Source of the DNA: a bacterium
Lineage (GTDB): Bacteria > Zhuqueibacterota > Zhuqueibacteria > Residuimicrobiales > Krinioviventaceae
DNA: 64,000 nucleotides
NCBI GenBank assembly: GCA_029561455.1
Contig: JAKQIY010000047.1
Coordinates: 64,332-128,331, forward strand
Reading direction: 5' to 3'
Part shown: piece by piece, positions 54,704 through 64,000 of the stretch
How positions within the stretch are numbered: position 1 is the first letter of the stretch
How the letters are laid out: every line of letters begins with the position of its first letter
The notes under the pieces: generated by a model
The model's input: the letters and a program-made list of their open reading frames with translations, nothing else
Databases searched by the model: none
Told to the model about the DNA's origin: nothing
Made by a program: the position numbers and the translations under genes

Positions 54704-56176
54704 ATGTTGACCCTGAAATCAATTTTACGCGGTTTGAATTATCAATGTGTACAGGGGAATACCAATGTCCCGGTGCGGGCTGTCAGTTATCATTCCGACC
54801 AGGTAAGTAGCGGCGATGTTTATATTGCTGTAAAAGGGTATACAGTCGACGGGCATGACTTTATCGGCAAAGCCTTGTCCAAAGGGGCCGGCAGCATTAT
54901 CTTGCAGGATAGCACATTTATCATTAATAACGACCCGCGACCCTTTATATTGGTTAATGATAGCCGCGCCGCCCTGGCAATTATCGCGGCAAATTATTTC
55001 GATAATCCTGTAAATAAATTACAACTAACCGGCATCACCGGTACTAACGGCAAAACGACTACAGCCTGTTTGATAAAAGCTGTTCTGGAAAACAATGGCA
55101 TAAAGACCGGACTGATCGGCACGATTGCTTATTTAATTGGTAATGAACAAGCCGGAAGCGGTTTGTCCACCCCCGATGCGCTGACCTTACATTCGCTATT
55201 TTCTGCTATGGTTGCCCAAAATGTTAGCGCTTGTGTTATGGAAGTGACCAGCCATGCCCTGAAACAAAAACGGGTCGAAGGTTTGTGCTTCCGGGAGGCG
55301 GTCTATACCAATATCTCTTATGAACACATGGATTATCATCAAACTCTGACGGACTATGTTGCCGCCAAAGTCAGGTTATTCACCGGCCTTGGTCACGACA
55401 GTATGGCAATTTTAAATCGAGATGATGAACATTATAAAGAATTTAGAGCTGCGTCAACCGCCGGCATTACCCTAGATTATTCCCTGCATGATCCCCGTGC
55501 GGATATTTTTGCAACCGGGATTCACATCGAACATGGACTAACCCGGCTGGTTATCGATTCTCCCAACGGCAGGCTAGAGTTACAGACAGTTCTGCCCGGT
55601 CTTTATAATTGCGCCAACATCCTGGCGGCCGTATCTACCGCAATAGCTAAAAATATACCTATCGCCTGTATAATCAGCGGTATTGAAAGTGTGAAAAATG
55701 TCAAAGGCCGCTTTGAACGAATTGATTATGGCCAAAGTTACGGTATAATAATCGATTATGCTCATACTCCCGATGCGCTGGATAAAGTAATAACCACTAT
55801 TTTATCACACTTGCAGGGTAAAATGATAACTGTGTTCGGCAGCGACGGTGAACGCGACAAAGTCAAGCGCATTATGATGGGTGAGGTGGCGTCGCGATTA
55901 TCGGATATAACGGTTCTGACAACGGATAATCCCCGCCATGAAAATCCCGAGGCGATCATTACCGATATTGCCATGGGATTGCTGCCCGGCAGCGACTGGG
56001 CTCGTTTCCCGGATCGCAAACAAGCTATTCATTTCGCACTATCCCAGGCCGGGCCGGGCGATGTGGTACTGATCGCCGGCAAGGGGCATGAAAATTTTCA
56101 ACAAGTTAAAGATAACCGGAACTATTATGATGACCGCGACAGTATAAGAGAATATTTTAAAAAGGAAAGCATATAA
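54704..56176 (+). CDS. murE: UDP-MurNAc-tripeptide synthetase (meso-DAP-adding)
   Basis: 490 residues. Mur ligase layout: N-terminal UDP-binding part, ATP site GTNGKTTT (residues 113-120), central domain, then the C-terminal domain with DNPR (408-411) in TTDNPRHENPEA, the motif of meso-diaminopimelate-specific MurE. It adds meso-DAP to UDP-MurNAc-L-Ala-D-Glu in peptidoglycan synthesis. So the cell wall is of the DAP type. Transcribed with lysC, murA and murB, though a weak terminator lies between murE and lysC. Confidence 0.93.
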   Translation: MLTLKSILRGLNYQCVQGNTNVPVRAVSYHSDQVSSGDVYIAVKGYTVDGHDFIGKALSKGAGSIILQDSTFIINNDPRPFILVNDSRAALAIIAANYFDNPVNKLQLTGITGTNGKTTTACLIKAVLENNGIKTGLIGTIAYLIGNEQAGSGLSTPDALTLHSLFSAMVAQNVSACVMEVTSHALKQKRVEGLCFREAVYTNISYEHMDYHQTLTDYVAAKVRLFTGLGHDSMAILNRDDEHYKEFRAASTAGITLDYSLHDPRADIFATGIHIEHGLTRLVIDSPNGRLELQTVLPGLYNCANILAAVSTAIAKNIPIACIISGIESVKNVKGRFERIDYGQSYGIIIDYAHTPDALDKVITTILSHLQGKMITVFGSDGERDKVKRIMMGEVASRLSDITVLTTDNPRHENPEAIITDIAMGLLPGSDWARFPDRKQAIHFALSQAGPGDVVLIAGKGHENFQQVKDNRNYYDDRDSIREYFKKESI

Positions 56177-56281
56177 ATTGCCGTCAGGTGAAATATTGTT
56201 AAATGGCAAAAAGTATTGTATTTAATGGAGGCTATCAGCTAGCAGTTTTCAGCTTGTAGAGTGAATAGCGCTATAATGATT

Positions 56282-56298
56282 AAGGCAGTGCCTTTTTT
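56282..56298 (+). terminator. Weak terminator after murE
   Basis: AAGGC, loop AGT, GCCTT, then TTTT and A/T. A 5-bp stem with a T-run in the 179-bp gap before lysC. Could be partial, or part of a leader for lysC; no lysine riboswitch core was recognised. Confidence 0.4.
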
Positions 56299-56355
56299 AA
56301 TTAGTAAAAAACCGGTGAGAACCTTAAATTATACAAGGAACACAATTGTATCGCT

Positions 56356-57534
56356 ATGAATAATAAACCAATCGTTGTACAAAAGTATGGGGGCAGTTCT
56401 TTGGCTACGCCGGAATTGATCAAACGGGTGGCGCAAAATGTTGTTGCCCGCAAAGATGAAGGCGTCGACCTGGTGGTGGTGGTTTCGGCTATGGGTAAAA
56501 CCACCGATGAATTTATTAAACTGGCGCATACCGTAAATGCTAATCCGGACAAACGGGAAATGGATATGCTGCTGTCTGTCGGAGAACGCATTTCCATATC
56601 GGTGCTGGCCCTGGCAATTAACGCTATTGGCAAATACCAGGCGGTTAGTTACACCGGCAGCCAGATCGGTCTGATCACCGATAATAACCATACCAATGCG
56701 CGAGTGCTGGAGGTAAAAGGGCTGCGGTTACGCGAAGCATTGCAGGAAGACAAGATCGTTGTCATTGCCGGGTTCCAGGGCGTATCGATAAACAAAGAAA
56801 TAACCACATTAGGACGCGGCGGGTCGGATACAACGGCTGTGGCCGTGGCGGCCGCATTACAAGCGGACAGTTGTGAGATCATGTCCGATATTGACGGCAT
56901 TTATACAGCCGATCCGAAAAGAATTCCGGTAGCCCGACGCATCGACCGTATTCACTATGATGAAGCGTTGGAAATGGCGGCCGCCGGTGCCAAAATGCTG
57001 CACAAAACCTCGGTCGAGTTTGCCAAACGGCATCATGTGCCGCTGTCGTTGGGTTCGACCTTTACCGGACAGATCGGCACAATTGTAACGGATGAAAATC
57101 TCAGCCGCGGCGCGGCCAGCGGAGTGGTCATCGACCGGGATGTGGCGGTTATACGCTTTTCGACCAGGCAGGAAGACGGCCTGAAACTGCCGCTGCTGTT
57201 TTCCCGGGAAAAGTTATTTTTAAAGATCTGGCAATGCGTACAGGGCCTGGCTATTATCGGCGTTTCGCACAGCGATATTTCGACAGCGCAGAGAATACTG
57301 GAACAAACTGCCCAATACCTGAATGTGGATGAGCGGCAAGCTGTGCTTTCGCTGGTCGGAACCGGTGTTAGTATCGGCAGTGAAGCGGCCCGAAAATTTT
57401 TTACAGCCCTGGATGAATTGCAAGTGACATACAGCGCGGTGATGAACGGCGAATTGTTTGTTCGGGTTCTTATTCCCCTGGAAGGTAGCGATGAAATATA
57501 TGCAGCTATACATAAACAATTTTTTGAAAATTAA
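56356..57534 (+). CDS. lysC: Aspartate kinase
   Basis: 392 residues. The catalytic domain starts VVQKYGGSSLATPELI, the aspartokinase signature, with MLLSVGERISISVLALAI and GRGGSDTTAVAVAAALQADSCEIMSDIDGIYTADPK (short blocks as seen). Two ACT domains follow (GVVIDRDVAVIRFS, LAIIGVSHSDISTAQRILEQ, LSLVGTGVSIGSEAARKFF), the sites for Lys/Thr feedback. It phosphorylates aspartate, the first step to DAP and lysine, threonine and methionine. Placed between murE (which uses DAP) and murA, which is a sensible link between DAP supply and wall synthesis. Confidence 0.93.
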   Translation: MNNKPIVVQKYGGSSLATPELIKRVAQNVVARKDEGVDLVVVVSAMGKTTDEFIKLAHTVNANPDKREMDMLLSVGERISISVLALAINAIGKYQAVSYTGSQIGLITDNNHTNARVLEVKGLRLREALQEDKIVVIAGFQGVSINKEITTLGRGGSDTTAVAVAAALQADSCEIMSDIDGIYTADPKRIPVARRIDRIHYDEALEMAAAGAKMLHKTSVEFAKRHHVPLSLGSTFTGQIGTIVTDENLSRGAASGVVIDRDVAVIRFSTRQEDGLKLPLLFSREKLFLKIWQCVQGLAIIGVSHSDISTAQRILEQTAQYLNVDERQAVLSLVGTGVSIGSEAARKFFTALDELQVTYSAVMNGELFVRVLIPLEGSDEIYAAIHKQFFEN

Positions 57535-57554
57535 CATGAAAGAAACCGGCCACT

Positions 57555-58838
57555 ATGGAAAAATTTTTAATTAACGGCAAAAAAACCTTATCGGGCAGTG
57601 TGAAAATTTCCGGCAACAAGAATGAAGCGCTGCCGGTAATTGCCGCCTGTTTATTGACCACCGAACCGGTGATCTTGCGGAATGTGCCGCGCATTGGCGA
57701 TGTGGAAACCATGCTGGATATCATGAAAAGCCAGGGAGCGATTGTGCGGGAACTGGAAAGGAACACCCTGGAAATACAGTGTAAGAACATTAATCATGCG
57801 GAACTGGATCAGCGCAAATGCGCGTCGCTGCGGGCGGCCTTGTTACTGGCCGGGCCTCTTATAACCCGTTTCAACCGCGTGGTGCTGCCGCCGCCGGGCG
57901 GCGATGTGATTGGCCGCAGGCGACTGGATACCCATTTTCTGGCCTTTACAAGCCTTGGCGCCAATGTGAGCGTTGTCAATCGTAATTATGTGTTTACCCG
58001 TAAGGAATTGTGCGGACAGGATATTTTTCTGGATGAGCAATCGGTAACCGCGACTGAAAATGCGCTGATGGCAGCGGTGATGGCTAAAGGAAGAACAATT
58101 ATCCGCAATGCCGCCTGTGAACCGCATGTCAGCGGCCTGGCGCGAATGCTCAATAGTATGGGCGCAAAAATAAGCGGCGTTGGTACAAATATATTGGAGA
58201 TCGAAGGAGTAAAACAGTTGTCCGGCGTCGACCACACCATTGGGTCGGATTACCTTGAAGCCGGGGGCTATATTGTGCTGGCGGCGATCACCGGTTCGGA
58301 AATTACAATTAAAGATGTCAACCCGGAGGATTTGCAGGTTACTCATTCCACCTTTAAAAAACTGGGTATCACTTATGAAATAAAGGGCAGAAACATTCTT
58401 GTTCCGGCCCGGCAAAAGCTAAAAATTGAACCGGATTTTGCCGGGGAAATACCCAAAATAGATGACGGCACCTGGCCGGCGTTCCCGTCCGACCTGATGA
58501 GTATTGTGATCGTGGCGGCGACCCAGGCTAAAGGAACAGTGCTGATTTTTGAAAAGATGTATAATGGACGCATGTTTTTTGTGGATTATCTGATCGCCAT
58601 GGGCGCGCAGATCGTGTTATGCGACCCGCACCGGGCGGTTATTGTCGGCAAGTCCAACCTCTATGGCGCCAACATGCAAAGTCCGGATATCCGCGCCGGA
58701 ATGGCGTTGATCATTGCCGCGCTGTGCGCCAAAGGTAAAAGCTCCATTTATAATATCCGGCAAATCGACCGGGGTTATGAAAACCTGGAAGCAAAATTGC
58801 AGGGTCTGGGAGCGGATATAAAGCGGGTAACGGAGTGA
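57555..58838 (+). CDS. murA: UDP-GlcNAc enolpyruvyl transferase with Asp at the fosfomycin site
   Basis: 427 residues. Inside-out alpha/beta barrel with [15 protein letters not shown] (Lys22, Asn23 bind substrate) and the closing PSDLMS. The catalytic loop, which in most bacteria is PGGCAIG, reads [15 protein letters not shown], so residue 117 is Asp. That change is known from Mycobacterium, Chlamydia and Borrelia, where it keeps activity but blocks covalent attack by fosfomycin. The enzyme makes the first committed step of peptidoglycan synthesis. Starts 20 bp after lysC; its last four bases overlap murB. Confidence 0.93.
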   Translation: MEKFLINGKKTLSGSVKISGNKNEALPVIAACLLTTEPVILRNVPRIGDVETMLDIMKSQGAIVRELERNTLEIQCKNINHAELDQRKCASLRAALLLAGPLITRFNRVVLPPPGGDVIGRRRLDTHFLAFTSLGANVSVVNRNYVFTRKELCGQDIFLDEQSVTATENALMAAVMAKGRTIIRNAACEPHVSGLARMLNSMGAKISGVGTNILEIEGVKQLSGVDHTIGSDYLEAGGYIVLAAITGSEITIKDVNPEDLQVTHSTFKKLGITYEIKGRNILVPARQKLKIEPDFAGEIPKIDDGTWPAFPSDLMSIVIVAATQAKGTVLIFEKMYNGRMFFVDYLIAMGAQIVLCDPHRAVIVGKSNLYGANMQSPDIRAGMALIIAALCAKGKSSIYNIRQIDRGYENLEAKLQGLGADIKRVTE

Positions 58839-59752
58839 ATATAAAAAATACACAGCTTGAACGGATCATACCAAAAAATCATGTTCTGTATAATGAACCT
58901 TTAAACCGGCATAGTAATATTAAAATTGGCGGTCCGGCTGATTCCCTGGTGACAATAGCCGACAAGGATACCTTTGTTCAGGTAGTAAAATACTGCCGAG
59001 TGCAACATATTCGGTTTTTAACGCTGGGAAGCGCCACCAATGTACTGTTTGCGGATGCGGGTTTTCGCGGTTTGGTGCTGATCGCCAACTTTACCGGGAT
59101 TCAACTCGTGCACGAGAATACGATTGATGTTCAGGCCGGCACATCGCTTGCCGATATAAAGCGCTTTTGTATTGCCCATTCGTTAACCGGGTTCGAGTTC
59201 GCTTCCGGTATTCCCGGAACGATTGGTGGGGCTATATATGGCAATGCCGGCGCTTATGGCAAAAGTATCAGCGACTGTTTACGCCGGGCTACTGTGCTTA
59301 CCCCAAATGGACAAGTAAGGGAGGTTAATAAAGAGTTTTTTAATTTTGCCTATCGTGATTCGGAATTGAAAAGAAATAACTGCATCTTGATATCGGCAGA
59401 GCTGGAATTTACCAGGGGCGACTATGCGCAAATTTTAAGCAAGGTGCGCGAAATCCACGCCATCCGCGCCAACAAGCTGCCACACTGGAGCGTGCCTACC
59501 GCCGGTTCATATTTCAAAAACATCAAGGATGCGCAGGGCAACGCCACTGCTGCCGCCGTTTACCTGGAAGCGGTCGGCAGCAAGCAAACCAGTGTCGGCG
59601 ATGCGGCGGTTCACCCCAAACATGCCAATATCATATATAACCGGGGCAATGCCCGGGCCGCGGATGTTTTGGAACTGGAAGCGATCTTGAAGAAGCGGGT
59701 TTTCGAGCAGTTCGGCATTGAACTACAGCGTGAAGTGATGTATATTGAATAA
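58835..59752 (+). CDS. murB: UDP-N-acetylenolpyruvoylglucosamine reductase
   Basis: 305 residues from a GTG start that overlaps the murA stop as GTGA (58835-58838), a sign of coupled translation. FAD-binding motifs: [29 protein letters not shown] and [18 protein letters not shown]. Catalytic region PTAGSYFKN gives the Ser-type proton donor, and [23 protein letters not shown] is the C-terminal block of type II (short) MurB. It reduces the MurA product with NADPH. End of the wall-synthesis cluster, with the terminator at 59834. Confidence 0.93.
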   Translation: MNIKNTQLERIIPKNHVLYNEPLNRHSNIKIGGPADSLVTIADKDTFVQVVKYCRVQHIRFLTLGSATNVLFADAGFRGLVLIANFTGIQLVHENTIDVQAGTSLADIKRFCIAHSLTGFEFASGIPGTIGGAIYGNAGAYGKSISDCLRRATVLTPNGQVREVNKEFFNFAYRDSELKRNNCILISAELEFTRGDYAQILSKVREIHAIRANKLPHWSVPTAGSYFKNIKDAQGNATAAAVYLEAVGSKQTSVGDAAVHPKHANIIYNRGNARAADVLELEAILKKRVFEQFGIELQREVMYIE

Positions 59753-59833
59753 ACTATAAGTGTTGCGTTAAAAATGGTTGTGGACGATATTGAAAAAGTG
59801 GACGATGTCTAGAGTTTACCCCATTATTTTTAG

Positions 59834-59861
59834 AACAAGGGGTTGCAACCCCTTGTTTTGA
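59834..59861. terminator. Bidirectional terminator (perfect 24-bp palindrome)
   Basis: AACAAGGGGTTG followed exactly by its reverse complement (59834-59857), then TT on the plus strand. It lies between convergent murB and the DUF1893 gene. The stem resembles the hairpin of the 430-bp repeat (7466-7489), which has the same AACAAGGGG arms and a different loop. Confidence 0.6.
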
Positions 59862-59869
59862 TAACTTTG

Positions 59870-60301
59870 CTACTTTTTAGCCCCGGCCATTCTTACCTGC
59901 AATGCCTGGTAAAAATCTTCTGGCCCGGTGCAAGACATGGCCAGTTTTTCCATGGGGCACGTATCGGTATTATCCCTGTTCATAATCAGAGGGATGATCT
60001 TGCCGGGAGTTATTTTGATATTATGTTCTTTTAATACAGAAATTGCCGATTCGCTGGCCAACGGTGTATAAATTTCTTTTACCTGTCCAATAATACACAG
60101 GTAGGCAGCCGCCCGACCGACGATTTTATCGTATACGGTTGCGCCTTTTAATTGCGCCCGTTTCTCTGCCAGGCAGGTGTATAGAGGTTTTAACATGGGA
60201 TCGATTGATTGAAAGATGATGTTACCGTCTTTTTCTATCACTATGGAAAGTCCGTCTTGTTCCAGCTTTTGCAGCTTTTGTTGCCAGTCTGTTATTGTCA
60301 T
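59870..60301 (-). CDS. DUF1893-domain protein
   Basis: 143 residues from the ATG at 60301, chosen over one 75 bp further up because the domain starts right there (MTITDWQQKLQKLEQDGLSIVIEKDG). The DUF1893 words are GATVYDKIVGRAAAYLCIIGQVKEIYTPLASESAISVLKEHNI (broken in the family by known positions) and NRDNTDTCPMEKLAM, with Cys in CPME. DUF1893 belongs to the cytidine-deaminase-like fold but its reaction is not known. Alone between convergent murB and the oxidoreductase gene, on the minus strand. Confidence 0.85.
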   Translation of the reverse strand: MTITDWQQKLQKLEQDGLSIVIEKDGNIIFQSIDPMLKPLYTCLAEKRAQLKGATVYDKIVGRAAAYLCIIGQVKEIYTPLASESAISVLKEHNIKITPGKIIPLIMNRDNTDTCPMEKLAMSCTGPEDFYQALQVRMAGAKK

Positions 60302-60480
60302 AAAATATTCCGAAATCCTGATCCTAAAGTGAGCGTTTTTTAGTCGAGTTAAAATATAGGGTAAAATAATGACCATGACAATAAAAATTTTTTTCAGGGT
60401 TTTCTAAATGTACTGGCTTTTTTGTGTAGAATTGATTATAGTACATTTGAATTACCGGAATAAAAAATGAGGAGAAAGGG

Positions 60481-61803
<1,323 letters not shown>

Positions 61804-61947
61804 TTTCTATTTTCGATAATTAGTAGATACAGTCTCTCATGACCGGTTAGGAAGCTTGACTAGCTCGCCCTGAGGATATGTTCCCCAGGGCGTATGTGCA
61901 TTCAAAATACGTATCGATACGTCCGGTTCGTGTCCGCTTCGCCCGCT

Positions 61948-62056
61948 ATGTCATTCCGAGGAGCTTGCGACGAGTAATTTATTTATTACTTGTTGGGCGA
62001 AGCATCTTTGCCGGGACCTGATGACTTGTAAGTTAGTCTGGAACAGATGCTTCGCC
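61948..62056 (+). repeat. Composite inverted repeat element, module B, copy 2
   Basis: ATGTCATTCCGAGGAGCTTG, then CGACGAG, an A/T spacer, GGGCGAAGCATCT, AGTTAGTCTGGAACAG, ATGCTTCGCC. Same word order as the minus strand of 8513-8624; the outer arms and the AGTTAGTCTGGAACAG loop are conserved whereas the spacers differ. Confidence 0.85.
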
Positions 62057-62209
62057 TTTACAAAAAAATCTAAATCATCCGGTCTCAGAGTAGTTCCGCT
62101 GTTTTTGCGAGACGTATCGAGGGGTCATTTCTCAGCTACCCGAAAGCATTTAAAATACGTCTCGATACGTCCGGGATTTTTCTGCAAATCCTGTAATTGC
62201 CACGACCTT

Positions 62210-62314
62210 CAGGTCGTGGAATAAATAAAGCAAAAACAGGGCTTTAGCCTAAATGGGAATTTGACTAAAGTCAATTTTGTCTTGTTTTAGTAATCCACGT
62301 CATAAATGACGTGG
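62210..62314 (-). repeat. Poly-hairpin module C, copy 3 (inverted)
   Basis: CCACGACCTTCAGGTCGTGG (62210-62229), GGCTTTAGCC, TTGACTAAAGTCAA and CCACGTCATAAATGACGTGG (62295-62314). It is the reverse complement of the series at 7523-7637 and 8101-8215, with slightly shorter spacers (105 against 115 bp). Confidence 0.85.
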
Positions 62315-62930
62315 CAAGAAGTACAAAAAGTCCTCCTCGCTGCACTCGTCGGCATGACAAAAACATACCGGTCCCCGAGTAGTCCCGCTGTTTTTGCGGG
62401 ACGGGTAAGAGAACATGACCTGATAACCAAAAGTCACTCTACCTTCCCAGTGCGTCACAATATGACATTTGCACAAAGAATACATTATTGTGTGTATTTT
62501 TAAATTTAGTCTTTTTCTTGAATTAGCCCTTATTCTACTCAACGACTCTTGTATTCCATGTCATTCTAAAGTTTAAAGAGAGAAGGGAGCCTGAATAATG
62601 AAATATTTTTCCTTACCCGGATTGAAATTTACACAAATGAATTGCATACAAACATATTATTCTATAATCATCGAAAAATTTTAAGAAATGATGGTTTGGT
62701 ATTAATAGTACCAACATTAAAAAGACCAAAAACTTTATAATTGACAAAATATAAAAATAGTATATATTGTTTTAAGTATTGGACATCATATTATTACTGG
62801 GCGATTCATGAGGAGAGGGAATTGAATCTAAAAGTGATTCAATGTAAAAATATTCGAGTTTTATTTATCTGATTTTATAAAAAATCATTAATTGATGAGG
62901 ATATATTATCGAGACAAAGAAAGGTGAATT

Positions 62931-63872
62931 ATGTTAAGACAATACACTTTTTTTGGCATTTTTGTAATATTCTTTATTTTTCAAGTGTCGGTTATAAAAT
63001 CGCAGACCGAGTCATTTACAGAATTAGTACCGGGAACACGCTCAATTGCAATGGGACAGACTGCCAGTTCTTCGTTTTCCGATGCTACTTCGGGATATTT
63101 GAATCCCGCAAATATTATAAATGCCCGGAAATCAACCATATCTCTGTTTTACTCATCCCCCGGAGAACGTTTTGAATATAAAGGCTGTGGGCTTGCGATT
63201 CCCTTGAAAACTTTAGGTTCATTGGGTTTTGGTTATTATAAATTGAGTTCAAAAGTATTTTCATTGACAAGTGATAATGCAATTTCTGAAAAAGCATTTG
63301 AACATCAACATTACATTCTTGGTTATGCAAAAACTGTTTTCAACTCAATTGCTGTTGGCATGAATACCAAATATATTATAACAGATATTCTTCAAGGTGA
63401 AGGGACGCATGAATATTCAGCAATAGATTTAGGTATTCAATATCAACCTGAAATTGCCAACTCAATATTGAGTAACATTACTTTTGGCTTTTCAATGGAT
63501 AACCTGGTGCAATTAATGAAACCGGCAGAAAATAATAATGATCTTCTCCGTTATTACAGATTCATAATTGAAAAGCGGGTAGCATTTGGGGCAAATGCAA
63601 TTCAAATCATTACTAACCTGGCTTTGAACGAAGAATATTCCTATAAAAATAAAACCAGCATCGATTTGACTAAAGAAACGAGTCGGCCCAAAATTTTTTG
63701 GGGAATTGAATATGAAAGGGAGAATTTTTGCCTCAGGTTAGGTCAGGCTGCAAATTCGATTACCGGGGGAGTGGGAATCAAATTAAAATCCTTTAACCTG
63801 GGCTATGCGCATGGCCGGTTGATTCCTGAAGGTTCGCTAGCGAACAGTATCTCGATTAGTTTTGAATATTAA
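62931..63872 (+). CDS. PorV/PorQ-like outer-membrane protein
   Basis: 313 residues with a leader MLRQYTFFGIFVIFFIFQVSV. The start ELVPGTRSIAMGQTASSSFSDATSGYLNPANI matches the PorV/PorQ-type opening (GARxxAMGxA...NPA), then about 14 amphipathic strands end in SISISFEY, typical of FadL-like barrels. A clear AAAGG site precedes the ATG. It is more A/T-rich than the core genes, and lies beyond the repeat region, away from the secretion block, so it may be a recent arrival or a paralogue. Confidence 0.75.
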   Translation: MLRQYTFFGIFVIFFIFQVSVIKSQTESFTELVPGTRSIAMGQTASSSFSDATSGYLNPANIINARKSTISLFYSSPGERFEYKGCGLAIPLKTLGSLGFGYYKLSSKVFSLTSDNAISEKAFEHQHYILGYAKTVFNSIAVGMNTKYIITDILQGEGTHEYSAIDLGIQYQPEIANSILSNITFGFSMDNLVQLMKPAENNNDLLRYYRFIIEKRVAFGANAIQIITNLALNEEYSYKNKTSIDLTKETSRPKIFWGIEYERENFCLRLGQAANSITGGVGIKLKSFNLGYAHGRLIPEGSLANSISISFEY

Positions 63873-63968
63873 TGAGTACAAAATGGGGCTGTATAAAAGG
63901 TCTAAAAAATTGAGTATTACTTGAAATATTACTATTTTAGAGTAAAATTTCAAATTCACAGGTTTTGT

Positions 63969-64000
63969 ATGAAAAAGCAAAGTACGTTCTTGTCATTTCG
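63969..64000 (+). CDS. Possible start of a further gene (cut by window end)
   Basis: ATG at 63969 opening MKKQSTFLSF, which looks like the start of a signal peptide, with an AGG-type site upstream. Only ten codons are in the window, so this is a weak call. Confidence 0.35.
   Translation, partial: MKKQSTFLSF

Larger units (their letters stand above)
61804..62930. other. 1.1-kb non-coding region with palindromic repeats
   Basis: No gene seen apart from a doubtful 28-codon frame at 62598. The first 700 bp carry a hairpin (61866-61892, CGCCCTG with CAGGGCG), module B (61948-62056), module-A words (62109-62175), module C inverted (62210-62314) and a hairpin GTCCCGC/GCGGGAC (62382-62402). The last 400 bp are A/T-rich and precede the PorV/PorQ-like gene. 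The first part repeats, in inverted form, the content of 7352-8894. Confidence 0.7.

Noticed and set aside
56177-56355. Lysine riboswitch upstream of lysC
   Set aside because: The 179-bp leader shows only a short hairpin with T-run; no lysine-riboswitch core recognised.
62306-62503. Open frame inside the second palindromic region
   Set aside because: Translates the end of module C and module A words only.
62598-62684. 28-codon frame MKYFSLPGLKFTQMN with GGGAG upstream
   Set aside because: Short, A/T-rich, no conservation evidence; too little to call.

Overview
The window looks like chromosome from a diderm bacterium of the Bacteroidota/FCB side of the tree, outside the well-studied Bacteroidota (inference; Calditrichota- or KSB1-like lineages would fit). 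Reasons: an SprA translocon protein, a C25-type PorU-like sortase, PorV/PorQ-family proteins and YPNPF-type C-terminal domains (type IX secretion, T9SS), together with Lpt permeases, ExbB/ExbD/TonB, meso-DAP-type MurE and many signal peptides and lipoproteins. I see no tRNA, rRNA, CRISPR array, intact transposase or prophage.

Layout. 1-7.4 kb: end of trpS, an S9 peptidase, a small YPNPF lipoprotein, a thioredoxin-fold protein without its cysteines, an HEXXH metallopeptidase and a divergent membrane-anchored AraC regulator. 7.4-8.9 kb: 1.5 kb of non-coding palindromic repeats, including a 430-bp direct duplication. 8.9-14.6 kb: phosphodiesterase, YciO, lactate dehydrogenase, a metal permease with an HMA tail, aspartase and an acetyltransferase. 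14.6-18.5 kb: a tandem pair of lipoproteins, a beta-barrel protein and a MuiA/DUF4139 protein. 18.9-22.8 kb: a compact PAP2-GT4-GT4-LPG-synthase-TM cluster, probably making or moving a glycolipid, ending in a strong terminator. 22.9-31.7 kb, minus strand: a PQQ-type propeller protein, a 53-aa membrane protein, a GH123-like protein coupled to an AEC transporter, then ExbD, ExbB, TonB and CutA. A divergent gene at 31.9 kb carries a TonB-like anchor. 32.9-34.0 kb: repeat-rich non-coding DNA.

34-38 kb holds the Lpt permeases, LptG and an unusual 924-residue protein made of two complete LptF-like units. Divergently, 38-54.6 kb is the secretion block: sprA, an M28 peptidase/glutaminyl-cyclase-like lipoprotein, prmA, a DUF4390-like protein, a PorU-like sortase, a PorV-family protein and a coiled-coil-tailed outer-membrane protein. 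54.7-59.8 kb: murE, lysC, murA and murB. MurA has Asp in place of the fosfomycin-target Cys. 59.8-64 kb: DUF1893, a Tat-exported Gfo/Idh/MocA oxidoreductase, a second palindrome-rich non-coding region and another PorV/PorQ-like protein.

The most notable items are the LptF-LptF fusion, the T9SS block with a candidate glutaminyl cyclase directly behind sprA, the TonB-like protein with a SxxxH anchor, and a mosaic family of intergenic palindromic modules that recurs in direct and inverted orientation. All functions are read from sequence motifs and remembered family features; no database search was run.
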